Of a stretch of DNA of 64,000 nucleotides, positions 36,155 to 44,852 are shown in pieces; positions within the stretch are counted from its first letter, which is position 1, and each line of letters opens with the position of its first letter. The stretch is taken from positions 1-64,000 of the forward strand of contig NZ_JAEFAJ010000014.1 in the NCBI RefSeq assembly GCF_016287535.1, given 5' to 3'. The notes beneath the pieces were generated by a model. That model saw nothing but the letters and a program-made list of their open reading frames with translations. It searched no databases and was not told where the DNA came from. Source of the DNA: Ruminococcus sp. Lineage in GTDB: Bacteria > Bacillota > Clostridia > Oscillospirales > Ruminococcaceae. The position numbers and the translations under genes were made by a program.

Positions 36155-37372
36155 TCATGACAGAGGTATGACCGGAAGTTCAATGGGTTGGGTCTGGTCT
36201 GAATCCGGTATGGTAATGTTCTGATCGTCTGCCTGTTCATCGGAGCTTGTTCCGTTAAGGAACTCGGCTAATGATTTTACTTTGCCCTCTGCAGTGGAAG
36301 CGTAAGCATAGTATGCAAGCATATTTGAAGCGTCAACAGCGTTTACCTGACCGTCGTTGTTTACGTCGGCTGCTTTTTTCTGGCTTTCGGTATATCCTTC
36401 TTCCTGATTTGTGGAAATACGTGCGTAGTACGCAAGAACGGAAGAAGCGTCAACAGCGTCGATTATTCCGTTGCCGTCAATATCGCCAAGCTCGTTTGTT
36501 TCAGGCTGTGTGGTTGTAGTAGTGCCTGAAGCAGTAGCAGTAACCTGTGAAGTCGTGGTGGTTGCGGCGCTTGAAGTAGTAGTTGTCGCCTGTGAAGTTG
36601 TAGTGGTTTCAGCACTTGAAGTAGTAGTTGTCGCCTGTGAAGTCGTGGTGGTTGCGGCGCTTGAAGTAGTAGTTGTCGCCTGTGAGGTCGTAGAGGTCTC
36701 AGCGCTTGAAGTAGTAGTTGTCGCCTGTGAAGTCGTAGTGGTCTCAGCGCTTGAAGTAGTAGTTGTCGCCTGTGAGGTCGTAGAGGTCTCAGCGCTTGAA
36801 GTAGTAGTATCTGGAGTGGTATTGCCTGATGTAGTTGTAGTGGTTGCTGTTGTTGTGGCAGGAGTAGTAGCTGCTGTGGTCGTCTCATCAAATACACCGT
36901 CTATAGCGGCGGTTATTTCATCAAGTGCGGCATTACGTGTGTTTACTGCAAAAAAGACTGCATCGAGACGTTTCAGTACCTCGATTCCGGTCGGCAGTGT
37001 CAACGCTATTGTCGGGTCGAGCGTGGCAGCGTCGACAACATTCAGACCTATAACGATTTTGTCACGGCAGGCAACCGGCTTGGAATCAATATACTTCAGA
37101 GTGTATGAACCCGGATTGCTCGTAAGCTCTTCAAAAGCCTCCTTGCTCAGAGTCACCTCAGCGGCGCGGACAAGAGAGTCCGGAACATAGTCGTCTTTTA
37201 TTGTTGCTGAGTCAGAGGCATACCTCTGCATCTCCGCGTCAATGCTTATCACCGTAACTTCAGCGGTATTGCCATATTGTCCGGATATCCTGTTCTCTGC
37301 CGAAGCACAGACAGCTGTCACGGAATTGAACGCGATAACTGCGGATAAAACAGACGGGATTAATTTCTTCAT
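36155..37372 (-). CDS. Small dockerin protein with long Thr/Ser repeat linker
   Basis: AAGGAGGT precedes the ATG. The 405-residue product has a signal peptide, then an N-terminal domain of about 135 residues (EVTLSKEAFEELTSNPGSYT ... ACRDKIVIGLNVVDAA) that I do not recognise. A linker at about 165-290 is made of six 15-residue repeats of TTTTSSAxTTTTSQA type. A dockerin follows at about 293-360 (GDIDGNGIIDAVDASSVLAY and ADVNNDGQVNAVDASNMLAY), then a short acidic tail. The dockerin is nearly the same type as those at 21753 and 30838. It may be a binding component; no enzyme motif is visible. Confidence 0.78.
   Translation of the reverse strand: MKKLIPSVLSAVIAFNSVTAVCASAENRISGQYGNTAEVTVISIDAEMQRYASDSATIKDDYVPDSLVRAAEVTLSKEAFEELTSNPGSYTLKYIDSKPVACRDKIVIGLNVVDAATLDPTIALTLPTGIEVLKRLDAVFFAVNTRNAALDEITAAIDGVFDETTTAATTPATTTATTTTTSGNTTPDTTTSSAETSTTSQATTTTSSAETTTTSQATTTTSSAETSTTSQATTTTSSAATTTTSQATTTTSSAETTTTSQATTTTSSAATTTTSQVTATASGTTTTTQPETNELGDIDGNGIIDAVDASSVLAYYARISTNQEEGYTESQKKAADVNNDGQVNAVDASNMLAYYAYASTAEGKVKSLAEFLNGTSSDEQADDQNITIPDSDQTQPIELPVIPLS
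36546..36813 (-). repeat. 45-bp in-frame tandem repeat, about six copies
   Basis: Units start at 36546, 36591, 36636, 36681, 36726 and 36771 (the last nearly complete). Copies differ at a few positions (GTGGTGGTTGCGGC versus GTAGAGGTCTCAGC), with an alternating pattern suggesting duplication of larger blocks. It encodes the Thr/Ser linker of the small dockerin protein and is a candidate for length variation between strains. Confidence 0.9.
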
Positions 37373-37441
37373 TTCTGTGTACCTCCTTAAAAATTCAGGT
37401 TTATAATGATTAATGTCTGCTAACGATTGATGATCACGTAA

Positions 37442-37470
37442 ATTGTATCACTTAAACATATAAATGTCAA
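37442..37470 (-). promoter_or_regulatory. Sigma-A type promoter
   Basis: On the minus strand, TTGACA (37470-37465), a 17-base spacer and TACAAT (37447-37442), ahead of the small dockerin gene. Confidence 0.8.
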
Positions 37471-37575
37471 TACGATTTGATGAATTTGGCAATAATTGGG
37501 GAGATACAGGCGCAGAACGTAAGGCTCCGGCAGTATCATTTCAGGATAACTGACATTCAGAGATCTTATTATTGC

Positions 37576-37604
37576 TTGAAACGCCGGCAAAGCTGTGATA
37601 TAAT
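37576..37604 (+). promoter_or_regulatory. Sigma-A type promoter
   Basis: TTGAAA (37576-37581), a 17-base spacer and TATAAT (37599-37604), ahead of the esterase gene. Confidence 0.8.
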
Positions 37605-37672
37605 CAGTATATGAACTCATAACAGAGCGAAGCACTGCATCGCAGTACATGATATAACAAAGGAAGATGTCC

Positions 37673-38578
37673 ATGAATTTTATAATAAGGAAAATAGTAC
37701 AGTTTTACATGAGGGATTTTACAGAGATCTGCAAGCTTGATAATCCGGAATTCGGAGAAGGACTTGCCAGACTAAAGAAAAAACTCCCGAAAGACTCTGC
37801 GCCGTCAAAAAGCGTAAGGAGAAGTTTGGATATAGAAAAGCACAGGGTAAAAGGCGGCATATACTATACAGCCAGGGATAAGAAAAACAGGAGCAATAAA
37901 AAGGTCCTTTTTATACACGGGGGCGGCTTTTTTCTGGAAGCCCTGCCGCTGCACTGGAAGCTCTGTCAGCGTCTGGCAAGTGATACAGGCTGTGAGATAA
38001 TATTCCCGCAGTATCCCATGATACCTGAGACTACAGCCAAAGCTTCACACGCCATGCTCATGGAGGTATACAAGGAATTCATAAAGGATACCCGTCCTGA
38101 AGATATGACCGTAATAGGCGATTCCGCCGGCGGGACCCTTGCGCTTTCGGTATCCATGCTCGCAAGAGACAGCGGGCTGACGCTTGCAAATGAGATAGTG
38201 CTTATCTCACCGGGCTTCATAATAGGTGAAATGACCGGAGAGGAGAGACGCAGAGCCGGATATATCAGAAAGCATGACTATATTCTGGGGGAATTCCCCA
38301 TTGAAAAGATCAGCGAGCTGTGGCTCGGTGAACTTGACCTGAATGATTACAGAGCGAATGCCACAAAGGTCAGTCTGAGCGGATTTCCGCATATAACCAT
38401 GTTTTCGGGAACTCATGATATACTGAATATACCTGCAAGGCGGTTTGCCGCGAGAATGAAAAAAGAAAGGCACCCTTTCTCTTATTATGAGAAGAAGGGC
38501 GGCGCCCATGATTACGCTTTATTGAAAAAGTACCGCAGGGAATATGAGATCATAGTATCAAAGATAAACGGCAGATGA
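37673..38578 (+). CDS. Alpha/beta hydrolase, HSL-type esterase
   Basis: ATG 37673 has the better spacing behind AAAGGAAG (ATG 37667 is the alternative). The 301-residue cytoplasmic protein has the oxyanion motif HGGG (82-85), the nucleophile in GDSAGG (Ser151), Asp249 in SGTHDIL and His279 in GGAHDYAL. This is the complete triad of hormone-sensitive-lipase-type (family IV) esterases, which hydrolyse short acyl esters. There is no signal peptide, so the substrate is intracellular, for instance acetylated or feruloylated breakdown products (inference). Confidence 0.88.
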   Translation: MNFIIRKIVQFYMRDFTEICKLDNPEFGEGLARLKKKLPKDSAPSKSVRRSLDIEKHRVKGGIYYTARDKKNRSNKKVLFIHGGGFFLEALPLHWKLCQRLASDTGCEIIFPQYPMIPETTAKASHAMLMEVYKEFIKDTRPEDMTVIGDSAGGTLALSVSMLARDSGLTLANEIVLISPGFIIGEMTGEERRRAGYIRKHDYILGEFPIEKISELWLGELDLNDYRANATKVSLSGFPHITMFSGTHDILNIPARRFAARMKKERHPFSYYEKKGGAHDYALLKKYRREYEIIVSKINGR

Positions 38579-38670
38579 AAGGCGTTATTGCATTTTTACC
38601 AATTGGAACCGCTTTTGATTGTAAAAAATCACAAAAAAGAATATTGCATATCATAATTAATATTACCTAC

Positions 38671-38699
38671 TTGAAATAAAATGGAAAAAATGTTATAAT
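38671..38699 (+). promoter_or_regulatory. Sigma-A type promoter of the SPFH operon
   Basis: TTGAAA (38671-38676), a 17-base spacer and TATAAT (38694-38699). The leader to ATG 38843 is about 140 bases. Confidence 0.8.
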
Positions 38700-38779
38700 T
38701 CATAAGTAGGATAAGTGCCGGCAGGAATTGAAAAAACCGTTTTCGGCTCCGCATGGCTGCTTGTCCGTTATGGATATTG

Positions 38780-38823
38780 CATGAACGGATGTGCGGCTTT
38801 GGGTGGATGCCGTCCGTGCATGG
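38780..38823 (+). other. Imperfect inverted repeat in the SPFH leader
   Basis: CATGAACGGA ... GCGGC pairs imperfectly with GCCGTCCGTGCATG just before the ribosome binding site (AAGGAAAGGTG), giving a possible leader hairpin near the start codon. Confidence 0.35.
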
Positions 38824-38842
38824 AAAGGAAAGGTGTATTGGA

Positions 38843-40150
38843 ATGCCTATTACAGAAGTCATTAAGAATACCGCTCCCGGCGCCGTACTTTGTTTCAAGT
38901 ACCCGAACGAGGACTTCAACACCGGTGCGCAGCTGATAGTTGCCGAGTATGAGGAAGCCCTTTTTATGAAGGACGGTGTTATCGAACAGGTATTTACTGC
39001 GGGAAAATATACTCTTACGACCGAAAATTTTCCTTTTCTTACAAAGCTGCAGTCAGCTCTTCTCAGCGGAGGCGTGAGCAGATACAGCTGTAAGATATAT
39101 TTTGTCAATACTCAGCATCACCTTGAACAGAAATGGGGAACTCCCGATCCCGTAACGGTACTCGATCCGTACTGGCAGACATATTTCCAGGTGCAGGCAA
39201 GAGGATCATATACCGTTGCTGTAAAGGAAGTAAAAAAATTCTTCCTGAAATTCGTAGGCGCAAATGCCTATGCGTCAGAAAACGATATAAAGAAGAATTT
39301 CCGTATCGCTTTCGTTCAGAATATTTCCGACCAGCTTGCTGAGTACATAACCTCTTCCGAGGAAGAGACCATTGTAATATGCAATAAAAAGAAAGCCCTT
39401 GCCGACGGCGTAAAGGGTTCGCTCCATGAGGTGCTAGACGAATACGGTATGGAGCTGATAAATTTCTATATCGAGACAATAGGTGTCATTGAAGATGAAA
39501 ACTATCTCTCTGTAGTAAAGATGCGCCGTGAGCGTCAGGAAAAGATGTTCAGCCGTGAGCAGAGAATGGAGGAGGCAAGGCTCGACTTTGCTCTCAGCCG
39601 TGAAAGATCAGAGGCGGAAAGATATATTTCCGGTCAGGGTGCTCAGGCAGATTATGAGCGTATGAAGATACGCGACCAGGACGGCGGAAACGGCTGGGCA
39701 AGACAGGAGACAGCGGAGATACTTCATTCGGCAGCAGAGAATACCGGCGCGGGAAGCGCTTTCATAAACGCAGGCATAGGACTCAATGTGGGACGTGCTC
39801 TCGGCGGTATGATGGCTGATATGGCAAATACCGGCAGCTCAGGTCCGGGCGTCGGCTCACTTTCAGCTCCGCAGGGGGCAGGAGAGGCTGTTCAGAGCGA
39901 GACTGTGATATGTCCGAAATGCAATGCGGCAGTTCCTAAGGGAATGAAATTCTGCGGACAGTGCGGCACACCTGTTGAAAAGCCCAAGTGCATATGCGCA
40001 AACTGTGGATTTGAGATCCCTGAGGGTATGAAGTTCTGCGGACAGTGCGGCACACCTGTTGCCAAGCAGCCGCAGGTTTGTCCCAAGTGCGGCGCGGAGG
40101 TAGCTGAAGGAATGAAATTCTGCGGAAGATGCGGAAACAGAATGGAGTGA
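38843..40150 (+). CDS. SPFH-domain protein with three C-terminal zinc ribbons
   Basis: The start is ATG 38843 (MPITEVIKNTAPG), 8 bases behind AAGGAAAGGTG; the frame extends upstream but without support. The 435-residue cytoplasmic protein has an SPFH (band-7) domain over about 10-220 (GAVLCFKYPNEDFNTGAQLI, YWQTYFQVQARGSYTVAV) and a charged coiled coil over 235-290. Three CxxC-type zinc ribbons follow (each like CPKCGAEVAEGMKFCGRCG) over 350-435. This matches the virion-core-like/YdjI family, which binds membranes and is linked in Bacillus to the stress protein PspA/LiaH network. Two membrane-protein genes follow in the same operon. Confidence 0.85.
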   Translation: MPITEVIKNTAPGAVLCFKYPNEDFNTGAQLIVAEYEEALFMKDGVIEQVFTAGKYTLTTENFPFLTKLQSALLSGGVSRYSCKIYFVNTQHHLEQKWGTPDPVTVLDPYWQTYFQVQARGSYTVAVKEVKKFFLKFVGANAYASENDIKKNFRIAFVQNISDQLAEYITSSEEETIVICNKKKALADGVKGSLHEVLDEYGMELINFYIETIGVIEDENYLSVVKMRRERQEKMFSREQRMEEARLDFALSRERSEAERYISGQGAQADYERMKIRDQDGGNGWARQETAEILHSAAENTGAGSAFINAGIGLNVGRALGGMMADMANTGSSGPGVGSLSAPQGAGEAVQSETVICPKCNAAVPKGMKFCGQCGTPVEKPKCICANCGFEIPEGMKFCGQCGTPVAKQPQVCPKCGAEVAEGMKFCGRCGNRME

Positions 40151-40155
40151 TCGCC

Positions 40156-40824
40156 ATGAAAAAAGGTAATCTTTTAGTATCATTGTTTTTGATAGCAATA
40201 ATAAATATAGGAATATTTGCGGTAGTCAATGACCGTTCCGATGTATTCTGGGTAAATTACGGCTTCCTGATGTTTGCGGTGCTGTTTGCTGCCTGTACCT
40301 TCAGCTTTGGCTCAAAGGCTGAAAAGCTTGCAAACAAGCTGAATATCTATGTGGTAGCAGCAGTGTTCCTGATATGTGAGGCGATCGCCGCATTTGTGTG
40401 CGCAAGGTTTGACAGCGCCGCATGGGCACTGATAGTACATCTTGTTATTATCGGACTGTTTATTGTGTTCCTGTATATGACGCTGTCCGGCAACGCTCAT
40501 ATTGATCAGCAGCAGGCACAGCGCGGAATGGATCTTCAGAATTTCAAGACAGTTCTTGAGAAATTCAAGGGCGTTCAGAAGAATGTTCCTTTTTCCGCTC
40601 CCTATAAAAAGATAGTAGAGAAGGCTTTTGACGCTGTAGCCTCCGGTCAGGTGACCGGTTCTCCGGAAGTTGCCGGTATCGAAAGAGAGATATCGGACGC
40701 TGTTGATGAACTTGGCAAAGCTGTTTCTTCCGGTGATGAACAGGCAATAGCTTCTGTCTGCACTAAGATTGGGCAGCTGGCAGCCGACAGGGAATCAAGG
40801 CTGAAACTCAGATCAAATTTTTAA
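40156..40824 (+). CDS. Membrane protein of the SPFH operon (four helices)
   Basis: ATG 40156 lies 5 bases after the SPFH stop, with GGAG inside the end of that gene, so the two are translationally coupled. The 222-residue product has four hydrophobic segments in its first 115 residues and a cytoplasmic C-terminal helical half (LEKFKGVQKNVPFSAPYKKI ...). I do not recognise the family. It is likely a partner of the SPFH protein at the membrane. Confidence 0.7.
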   Translation: MKKGNLLVSLFLIAIINIGIFAVVNDRSDVFWVNYGFLMFAVLFAACTFSFGSKAEKLANKLNIYVVAAVFLICEAIAAFVCARFDSAAWALIVHLVIIGLFIVFLYMTLSGNAHIDQQQAQRGMDLQNFKTVLEKFKGVQKNVPFSAPYKKIVEKAFDAVASGQVTGSPEVAGIEREISDAVDELGKAVSSGDEQAIASVCTKIGQLAADRESRLKLRSNF

Positions 40825-40842
40825 TTCATGGGGGAAAATGTC

Positions 40843-41460
40843 ATGACAGTTAATCAGAAATGGTATCATCAGACCGTAGTGATCATACTTGCTTTCCTGG
40901 TCTTCTGGCCTTTGGGTATCGGTCTTATAATCAGCCGTTCAAGAGCCTCAAAGCAGGGAATGTTTGTAGGAGGCCTCGATTTCAAGACGGCGTGTATAGT
41001 AGCGGCTGTTCTTGCTGTTATGGGACTTTACTGCATCAGCAAATCGAATTCCTCATTCGTAGGTATGATGGCATACTTTATAGGTGCTGTTGCGGTATTC
41101 CTGTATGGCAAAAAGAATGATGCGAAGATCGAAAGATACAAGAAGTACGTTGATTTCGTGGCAAATCAGCATATCGACAATATCGACACTATGGCAAATG
41201 CCTGCAATATCCCTTATGGTACCTGCCGTGCCGAGCTTGCAACGCTGATATCCAAGGACGTTTTCAAGGGTGCGTCTATAGATGATGTTACGCATACTCT
41301 TGTTCTGTTGAGACGTGTGGCTCCTCCTACTGTTGTGGAGCCTGGAGTAACAAGCGCTCCGACTGTATCTGTGACCTGTTCGGGCTGCGGCGCGACTGTA
41401 GCTTTAGCAAGAGGAACAAGCTGCGAGTGCGAGTATTGCGGAAATATCCTCAATGCCTGA
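40843..41460 (+). CDS. Membrane protein with C-terminal zinc ribbon
   Basis: ATG 40843 follows GGGGGAA; ATG 40828 overlaps that site. Of 205 residues, three hydrophobic segments lie in the first 90 (VVIILAFLVFWPLGIGLII, FKTACIVAAVLAVMGLYCI, FVGMMAYFIGAVAVFLYG). A soluble helical part follows, then a terminal zinc ribbon (CSGCGATV ... CECEYCGNIL). Zinc ribbons in both the first and third proteins of the operon suggest a joint assembly at the membrane. Confidence 0.7.
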   Translation: MTVNQKWYHQTVVIILAFLVFWPLGIGLIISRSRASKQGMFVGGLDFKTACIVAAVLAVMGLYCISKSNSSFVGMMAYFIGAVAVFLYGKKNDAKIERYKKYVDFVANQHIDNIDTMANACNIPYGTCRAELATLISKDVFKGASIDDVTHTLVLLRRVAPPTVVEPGVTSAPTVSVTCSGCGATVALARGTSCECEYCGNILNA

Positions 41461-41486
41461 AATACAGATACATTAATTACATAAGA

Positions 41487-41521
41487 AAAAGCCATAAAGC
41501 GTTTTCCTTTATGGCTTTTTT
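41487..41521 (+). terminator. Rho-independent terminator of the SPFH operon
   Basis: AAAAGCCATAAAG pairs with CTTTATGGCTTTT, followed by further T residues. Confidence 0.92.
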
Positions 41522-41699
41522 ATGTTATATTCTGTTCAGCTTTTATAAGATATCCATATAAAGCCAGGACGCTGTATGTGCATAATGCTGATTTTTGACG
41601 CCGGTTGCAACAATTTCGGCTTTTTTTGACACTTAATAAATGAACTTGCACGGAAGAAGTGCAAAGATTCTATGAATCGATTCAGAAGGAGGGTTCCCT

Positions 41700-42206
41700 A
41701 TGAAAGACAATACTGAAGACGTTAAGCTCGCGCAGCAGGGCAGTACAGAAGCCTTCGCGAGACTGTATTCAGAGGTCTACAAGGATATGTATCACATTGC
41801 ATTATATAGTCTCAGAAATTCACACGACGCTTCTGACGCTGTAAGTGATACAGTTCTTGACGCTTTTTGTTCCATAAAAAAACTTCGCGATCCGTCAATG
41901 TTCCGCAACTGGATACTGAAGATACTCTCTGCAAAGGTAAAGCAGAAGCAGAGGGAGTATTTCGCGGCCGGTGAGGAACTCAGCGACGACGCTAAGATAG
42001 ACAGCTTCAACTATGAGTCGGCAGAGCTCAGGGAAGCACTCGGCAGACTTGACGGCGAATCACGTTTACTATTGTCGATGTCAGTGCTGGGAGGCTATAC
42101 GAGCGATGAGATAGCCGGCATATGCAAGATCAAAGCCGGTACGGTACGTTCAAAGCTGTCTCGGATCAAGGAGAAGCTCAAGCTTGAGCTGACTCCTGAA
42201 ATATGA
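41700..42206 (+). CDS. ECF-type sigma factor, second system
   Basis: AGAAGGAGGG precedes ATG 41700. The 168-residue product has region 2 (FARLYSEVYKDMYHIALYSL, DASDAVSDTVLDAFCSIKKL) and region 4 (DGESRLLLSMSVLGGYTSDE, CKIKAGTVRSKLSRIKEKL). The next gene, 18 bases downstream, encodes a single-pass protein with a large extracellular propeller, the likely regulator or sensor. Upstream, TTGCAACAATTT near 41606 and GACAC near 41627 could form an ECF-like promoter for autoregulation, but this is weak. Confidence 0.9.
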   Translation: MKDNTEDVKLAQQGSTEAFARLYSEVYKDMYHIALYSLRNSHDASDAVSDTVLDAFCSIKKLRDPSMFRNWILKILSAKVKQKQREYFAAGEELSDDAKIDSFNYESAELREALGRLDGESRLLLSMSVLGGYTSDEIAGICKIKAGTVRSKLSRIKEKLKLELTPEI

Positions 42207-42224
42207 AACGAAAGGGGTATCATT

Positions 42225-44570
42225 ATGAACGATAAAGAGGTTAGAAAAATGCTGGAAGATGAACAGATACCTAAAGAACTTGATCCGTCAAACATCAAGC
42301 TGATGCTCGATCAGAAGGCTCCGGCAATGAAGAGAAAGAGGATATCGGTAGTATCACGTTTTGCGGCGATAGCGGCAGCCTGTGCTGTTGTAAGCGGAAC
42401 AGCGGTGCATTTTGCTTCGCAGAGGAAGAATGTCAGCATAGATACCGGAACAGACGAACCTGCTGTCACTACTGAAAACGCGGTGGAGGCAACGACTGAG
42501 GCAGCAACTGCGGTATCACATGAGACAGTCCCCAGTGTCAAGGGACCTTATATGAACGGCGCCAGGGATTACGATGAGATATACGAACTTTTTGCAGACA
42601 GCGCCGAAAGGTATAAAAAGGAGTATTACCGTTCCATGAACCGTGCCCGCTATGATGAAGACGGAAATGCCGAGGAAGAACCTCCCGAATATGCGTTGGA
42701 GAATGAAGATGACGCATTTACAGCGCCCCCAGGAGGAAAAGGCGGCGGAGGAGACTACTCCGTGACCTTCGATCAGGAGGAGAACGTTCTCGAAGCAGAT
42801 ATTGTAAAAACTGACGGAAAGCGTATCTACAGCATCAACAACTACGGAAAGAAAGCTATACTTCACATAGCAGACGCTGATAACGGAGAACTGAGCAATC
42901 TTGTCACTATCGATATTGCTGCGGAGACAAGGGGATTACTGGGCGAAAATTATATAAACCGCCATACAAGTGTCGATGATATGTATATTTATGACGATAT
43001 GATCCTCGTTATAGGCAATGTATTTGGTCAGGAAAAGGACAGTTTGGTCGAGGAATATAACTGGTATATGAATTCCAGGAATAAGACTTTTGTTACAGCT
43101 TATTCTCTGGACGATTCACACGAATGCTTAGGCATATACTGTCAGGACGGTTTTTATCATGACGTTCGTATATCACCTGACGGATATATGTATCTGTTAA
43201 CGAGCTATAACACAAGCAATTATATCACTATCGAAGACAACAGTGACATCGAAAAGTATATACCGGAAGCAGGAATGTATCACGACGTGAAGTTACTTTC
43301 GCCCGAAAATATCTATATGCCGGAATCAGCGATCTCATCAGGAAGATATTTGTCATATACCGTTATCGGAAGCATTGACCTGAACGAATCGGAAGAGATG
43401 AGACCGTTCACAGTCAAGGCACTGGTACACGGAGATGATAACTACGGATATCTGACAGAGACCTACTGTGCGCCTGATGATCTTTATATCGTAACAACAG
43501 ATTATTATCAGCTGCCTCAGGATAATGTTGAATACGGTCATATAGAAGAGAATGAAAACACAAGTCATATCACACGCATAGCAATTGGCAAGGGCAGTAT
43601 TGAACCTGCTGCTTCAGCAAAGATCGAAGGCTATGTAAACGATCAGTTCTCGATGAGCGAATATGACGGTTACTTCCGTGTAGCTACTACCAGAAACAGG
43701 ATGACCCTGGAATACACAAAGGGCGAATACTATGATTTCGGTGACAGTTACGAAGAGGGTCAGGACAGTACGCCAAAGCTTGTAGAATACGGTTATTATG
43801 AATATAAAGACAACACTATAGACAATATCCTTTATGTTTTTGATCTTGATATGAAGGAAGTCGGACACATTGACGATTTCGGCAATGATGAACAGGTAAG
43901 ATCTGTCAGCTTCGGCGGCGACAAGGCTTACGTCACCACTTTCAGACAGACAGATCCGCTGTATGCCATAGACCTCAGTGATCCTGCTTCACCTGTCATA
44001 CTTTCCGAATACAAGATGAACGGCTACAGCAGCTACCTGCAGAAGTGGGACGACGGTCTCCTCATCGGCTTTGGTGCTGACGCTGACGAAACAGGAATGA
44101 TCCAAGGTCTCAAACTGACGATGTTTGACAATTCTGATCCTAACGATCTCAAGGCTGTCGATTCGTATGTTATGGACTGGGATGATGTTTTGGAAGATGA
44201 AAACGGTTACTGTAACTCAAATGCGTTATGGGAGCGCAAGTCGCTGATTATCGAACCTAAGAAAAATATCATAGCATTCCCTTATTATATATCGGTATAC
44301 AGAGAAGACGGTGACTCATATTACAATGATTATTACAGGTTCTTCTCATTTGAGAACGGCAGGTTTGTGGAAAAAGGCACTCTGTACGGTGAATATGACA
44401 AGGACGAGTACAGTTACGGCTCTAATTCATTAAGAGCGCTGTATATAGGAGACTATGTATATATCGTAAGTGACAACGGTATAACATCTGCTGATATAGA
44501 GAGCATCACCAGAAAGGATAGTCTGACTTTTGAAGAAGTGTATGAATATGAGATTGATGACTATCAATGA
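42225..44570 (+). CDS. Membrane protein with extracellular beta-propeller, sigma regulator candidate
   Basis: GAAAGGGG precedes ATG 42225. Of 781 residues, about 1-42 are a cytoplasmic segment (EVRKMLEDEQIPKELDPSNI), 43-62 the single membrane helix and 70-110 a short Thr/Ala linker. Residues about 180-775 form a propeller of the type annotated as secreted C-terminal beta-propeller related to WD-40 (DIVKTDGKRIYSINNYGKKA, FDLDMKEVGHIDDFGNDEQV, SFGGDKAYVTTFRQTDPLYA). Encoded directly after an ECF sigma, it is probably a transmembrane anti-sigma/sensor. The ligand is unknown. Confidence 0.82.
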   Translation: MNDKEVRKMLEDEQIPKELDPSNIKLMLDQKAPAMKRKRISVVSRFAAIAAACAVVSGTAVHFASQRKNVSIDTGTDEPAVTTENAVEATTEAATAVSHETVPSVKGPYMNGARDYDEIYELFADSAERYKKEYYRSMNRARYDEDGNAEEEPPEYALENEDDAFTAPPGGKGGGGDYSVTFDQEENVLEADIVKTDGKRIYSINNYGKKAILHIADADNGELSNLVTIDIAAETRGLLGENYINRHTSVDDMYIYDDMILVIGNVFGQEKDSLVEEYNWYMNSRNKTFVTAYSLDDSHECLGIYCQDGFYHDVRISPDGYMYLLTSYNTSNYITIEDNSDIEKYIPEAGMYHDVKLLSPENIYMPESAISSGRYLSYTVIGSIDLNESEEMRPFTVKALVHGDDNYGYLTETYCAPDDLYIVTTDYYQLPQDNVEYGHIEENENTSHITRIAIGKGSIEPAASAKIEGYVNDQFSMSEYDGYFRVATTRNRMTLEYTKGEYYDFGDSYEEGQDSTPKLVEYGYYEYKDNTIDNILYVFDLDMKEVGHIDDFGNDEQVRSVSFGGDKAYVTTFRQTDPLYAIDLSDPASPVILSEYKMNGYSSYLQKWDDGLLIGFGADADETGMIQGLKLTMFDNSDPNDLKAVDSYVMDWDDVLEDENGYCNSNALWERKSLIIEPKKNIIAFPYYISVYREDGDSYYNDYYRFFSFENGRFVEKGTLYGEYDKDEYSYGSNSLRALYIGDYVYIVSDNGITSADIESITRKDSLTFEEVYEYEIDDYQ

Positions 44571-44602
44571 TGATATCGTGCCGGACCGCTTTGGATATGA
44601 TC

Positions 44603-44701
44603 GTGTGTACGCAATAACCGCCGTGAGGCGGTTATTGCCCTGAACAGGGTTCAGGGAAGCAGCTTCTCCTTTATCATAAGGAGAAGCTGCACGTACACAC
44701 T
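44603..44701. repeat. Four-way-junction-like nested inverted repeat
   Basis: GTGTGTACG (44603 on) and CGTACACAC (ending near 44701) close a stem that contains three further perfect hairpins: CAATAACCGCC/GGCGGTTATTG, CCCTGAAC/GTTCAGGG and GCAGCTTCTCCTT/AAGGAGAAGCTGC. No T-run follows. The layout is unlike a simple terminator and suggests a folded RNA or a small non-coding mobile repeat. Confidence 0.7.
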
Positions 44702-44787
44702 TGATTATGCTATGACAGGTTGTACAGTGCAAGGGAGCAGGTCTTGGCAGGTAGACACGAAAACAATTTCATATCTTGAATAAAATA

Positions 44788-44833
44788 GTGTGTACTCAGT
44801 AACAGCTGTGAGGCGGTCACTGAGTACACACTG
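44788..44833. repeat. Second, shorter GTGTGTAC inverted repeat
   Basis: AGTGTGTACTCAGT pairs perfectly with ACTGAGTACACACT, with an inner segment containing GCTGTGAGGCGGT, close to the GCCGTGAGGCGGT loop of the element at 44603. It sits between the convergent propeller and prepilin genes and may also end transcription from both. Confidence 0.7.
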
Positions 44834-44852
44834 TTTATGTTATACTATATCA

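Noticed and set aside
36546-36813. Possible CRISPR-like array
   Set aside because: Repeats are directly adjacent without unique spacers and are in frame with a coding linker.
36471-37190. 239-residue Val-rich frame on the plus strand
   Set aside because: It lies opposite the Thr/Ser repeat linker of the dockerin gene; the GTAGTAGTTGTC repeats read as Val runs. The minus-strand gene has a promoter, ribosome binding site, signal peptide and dockerin.
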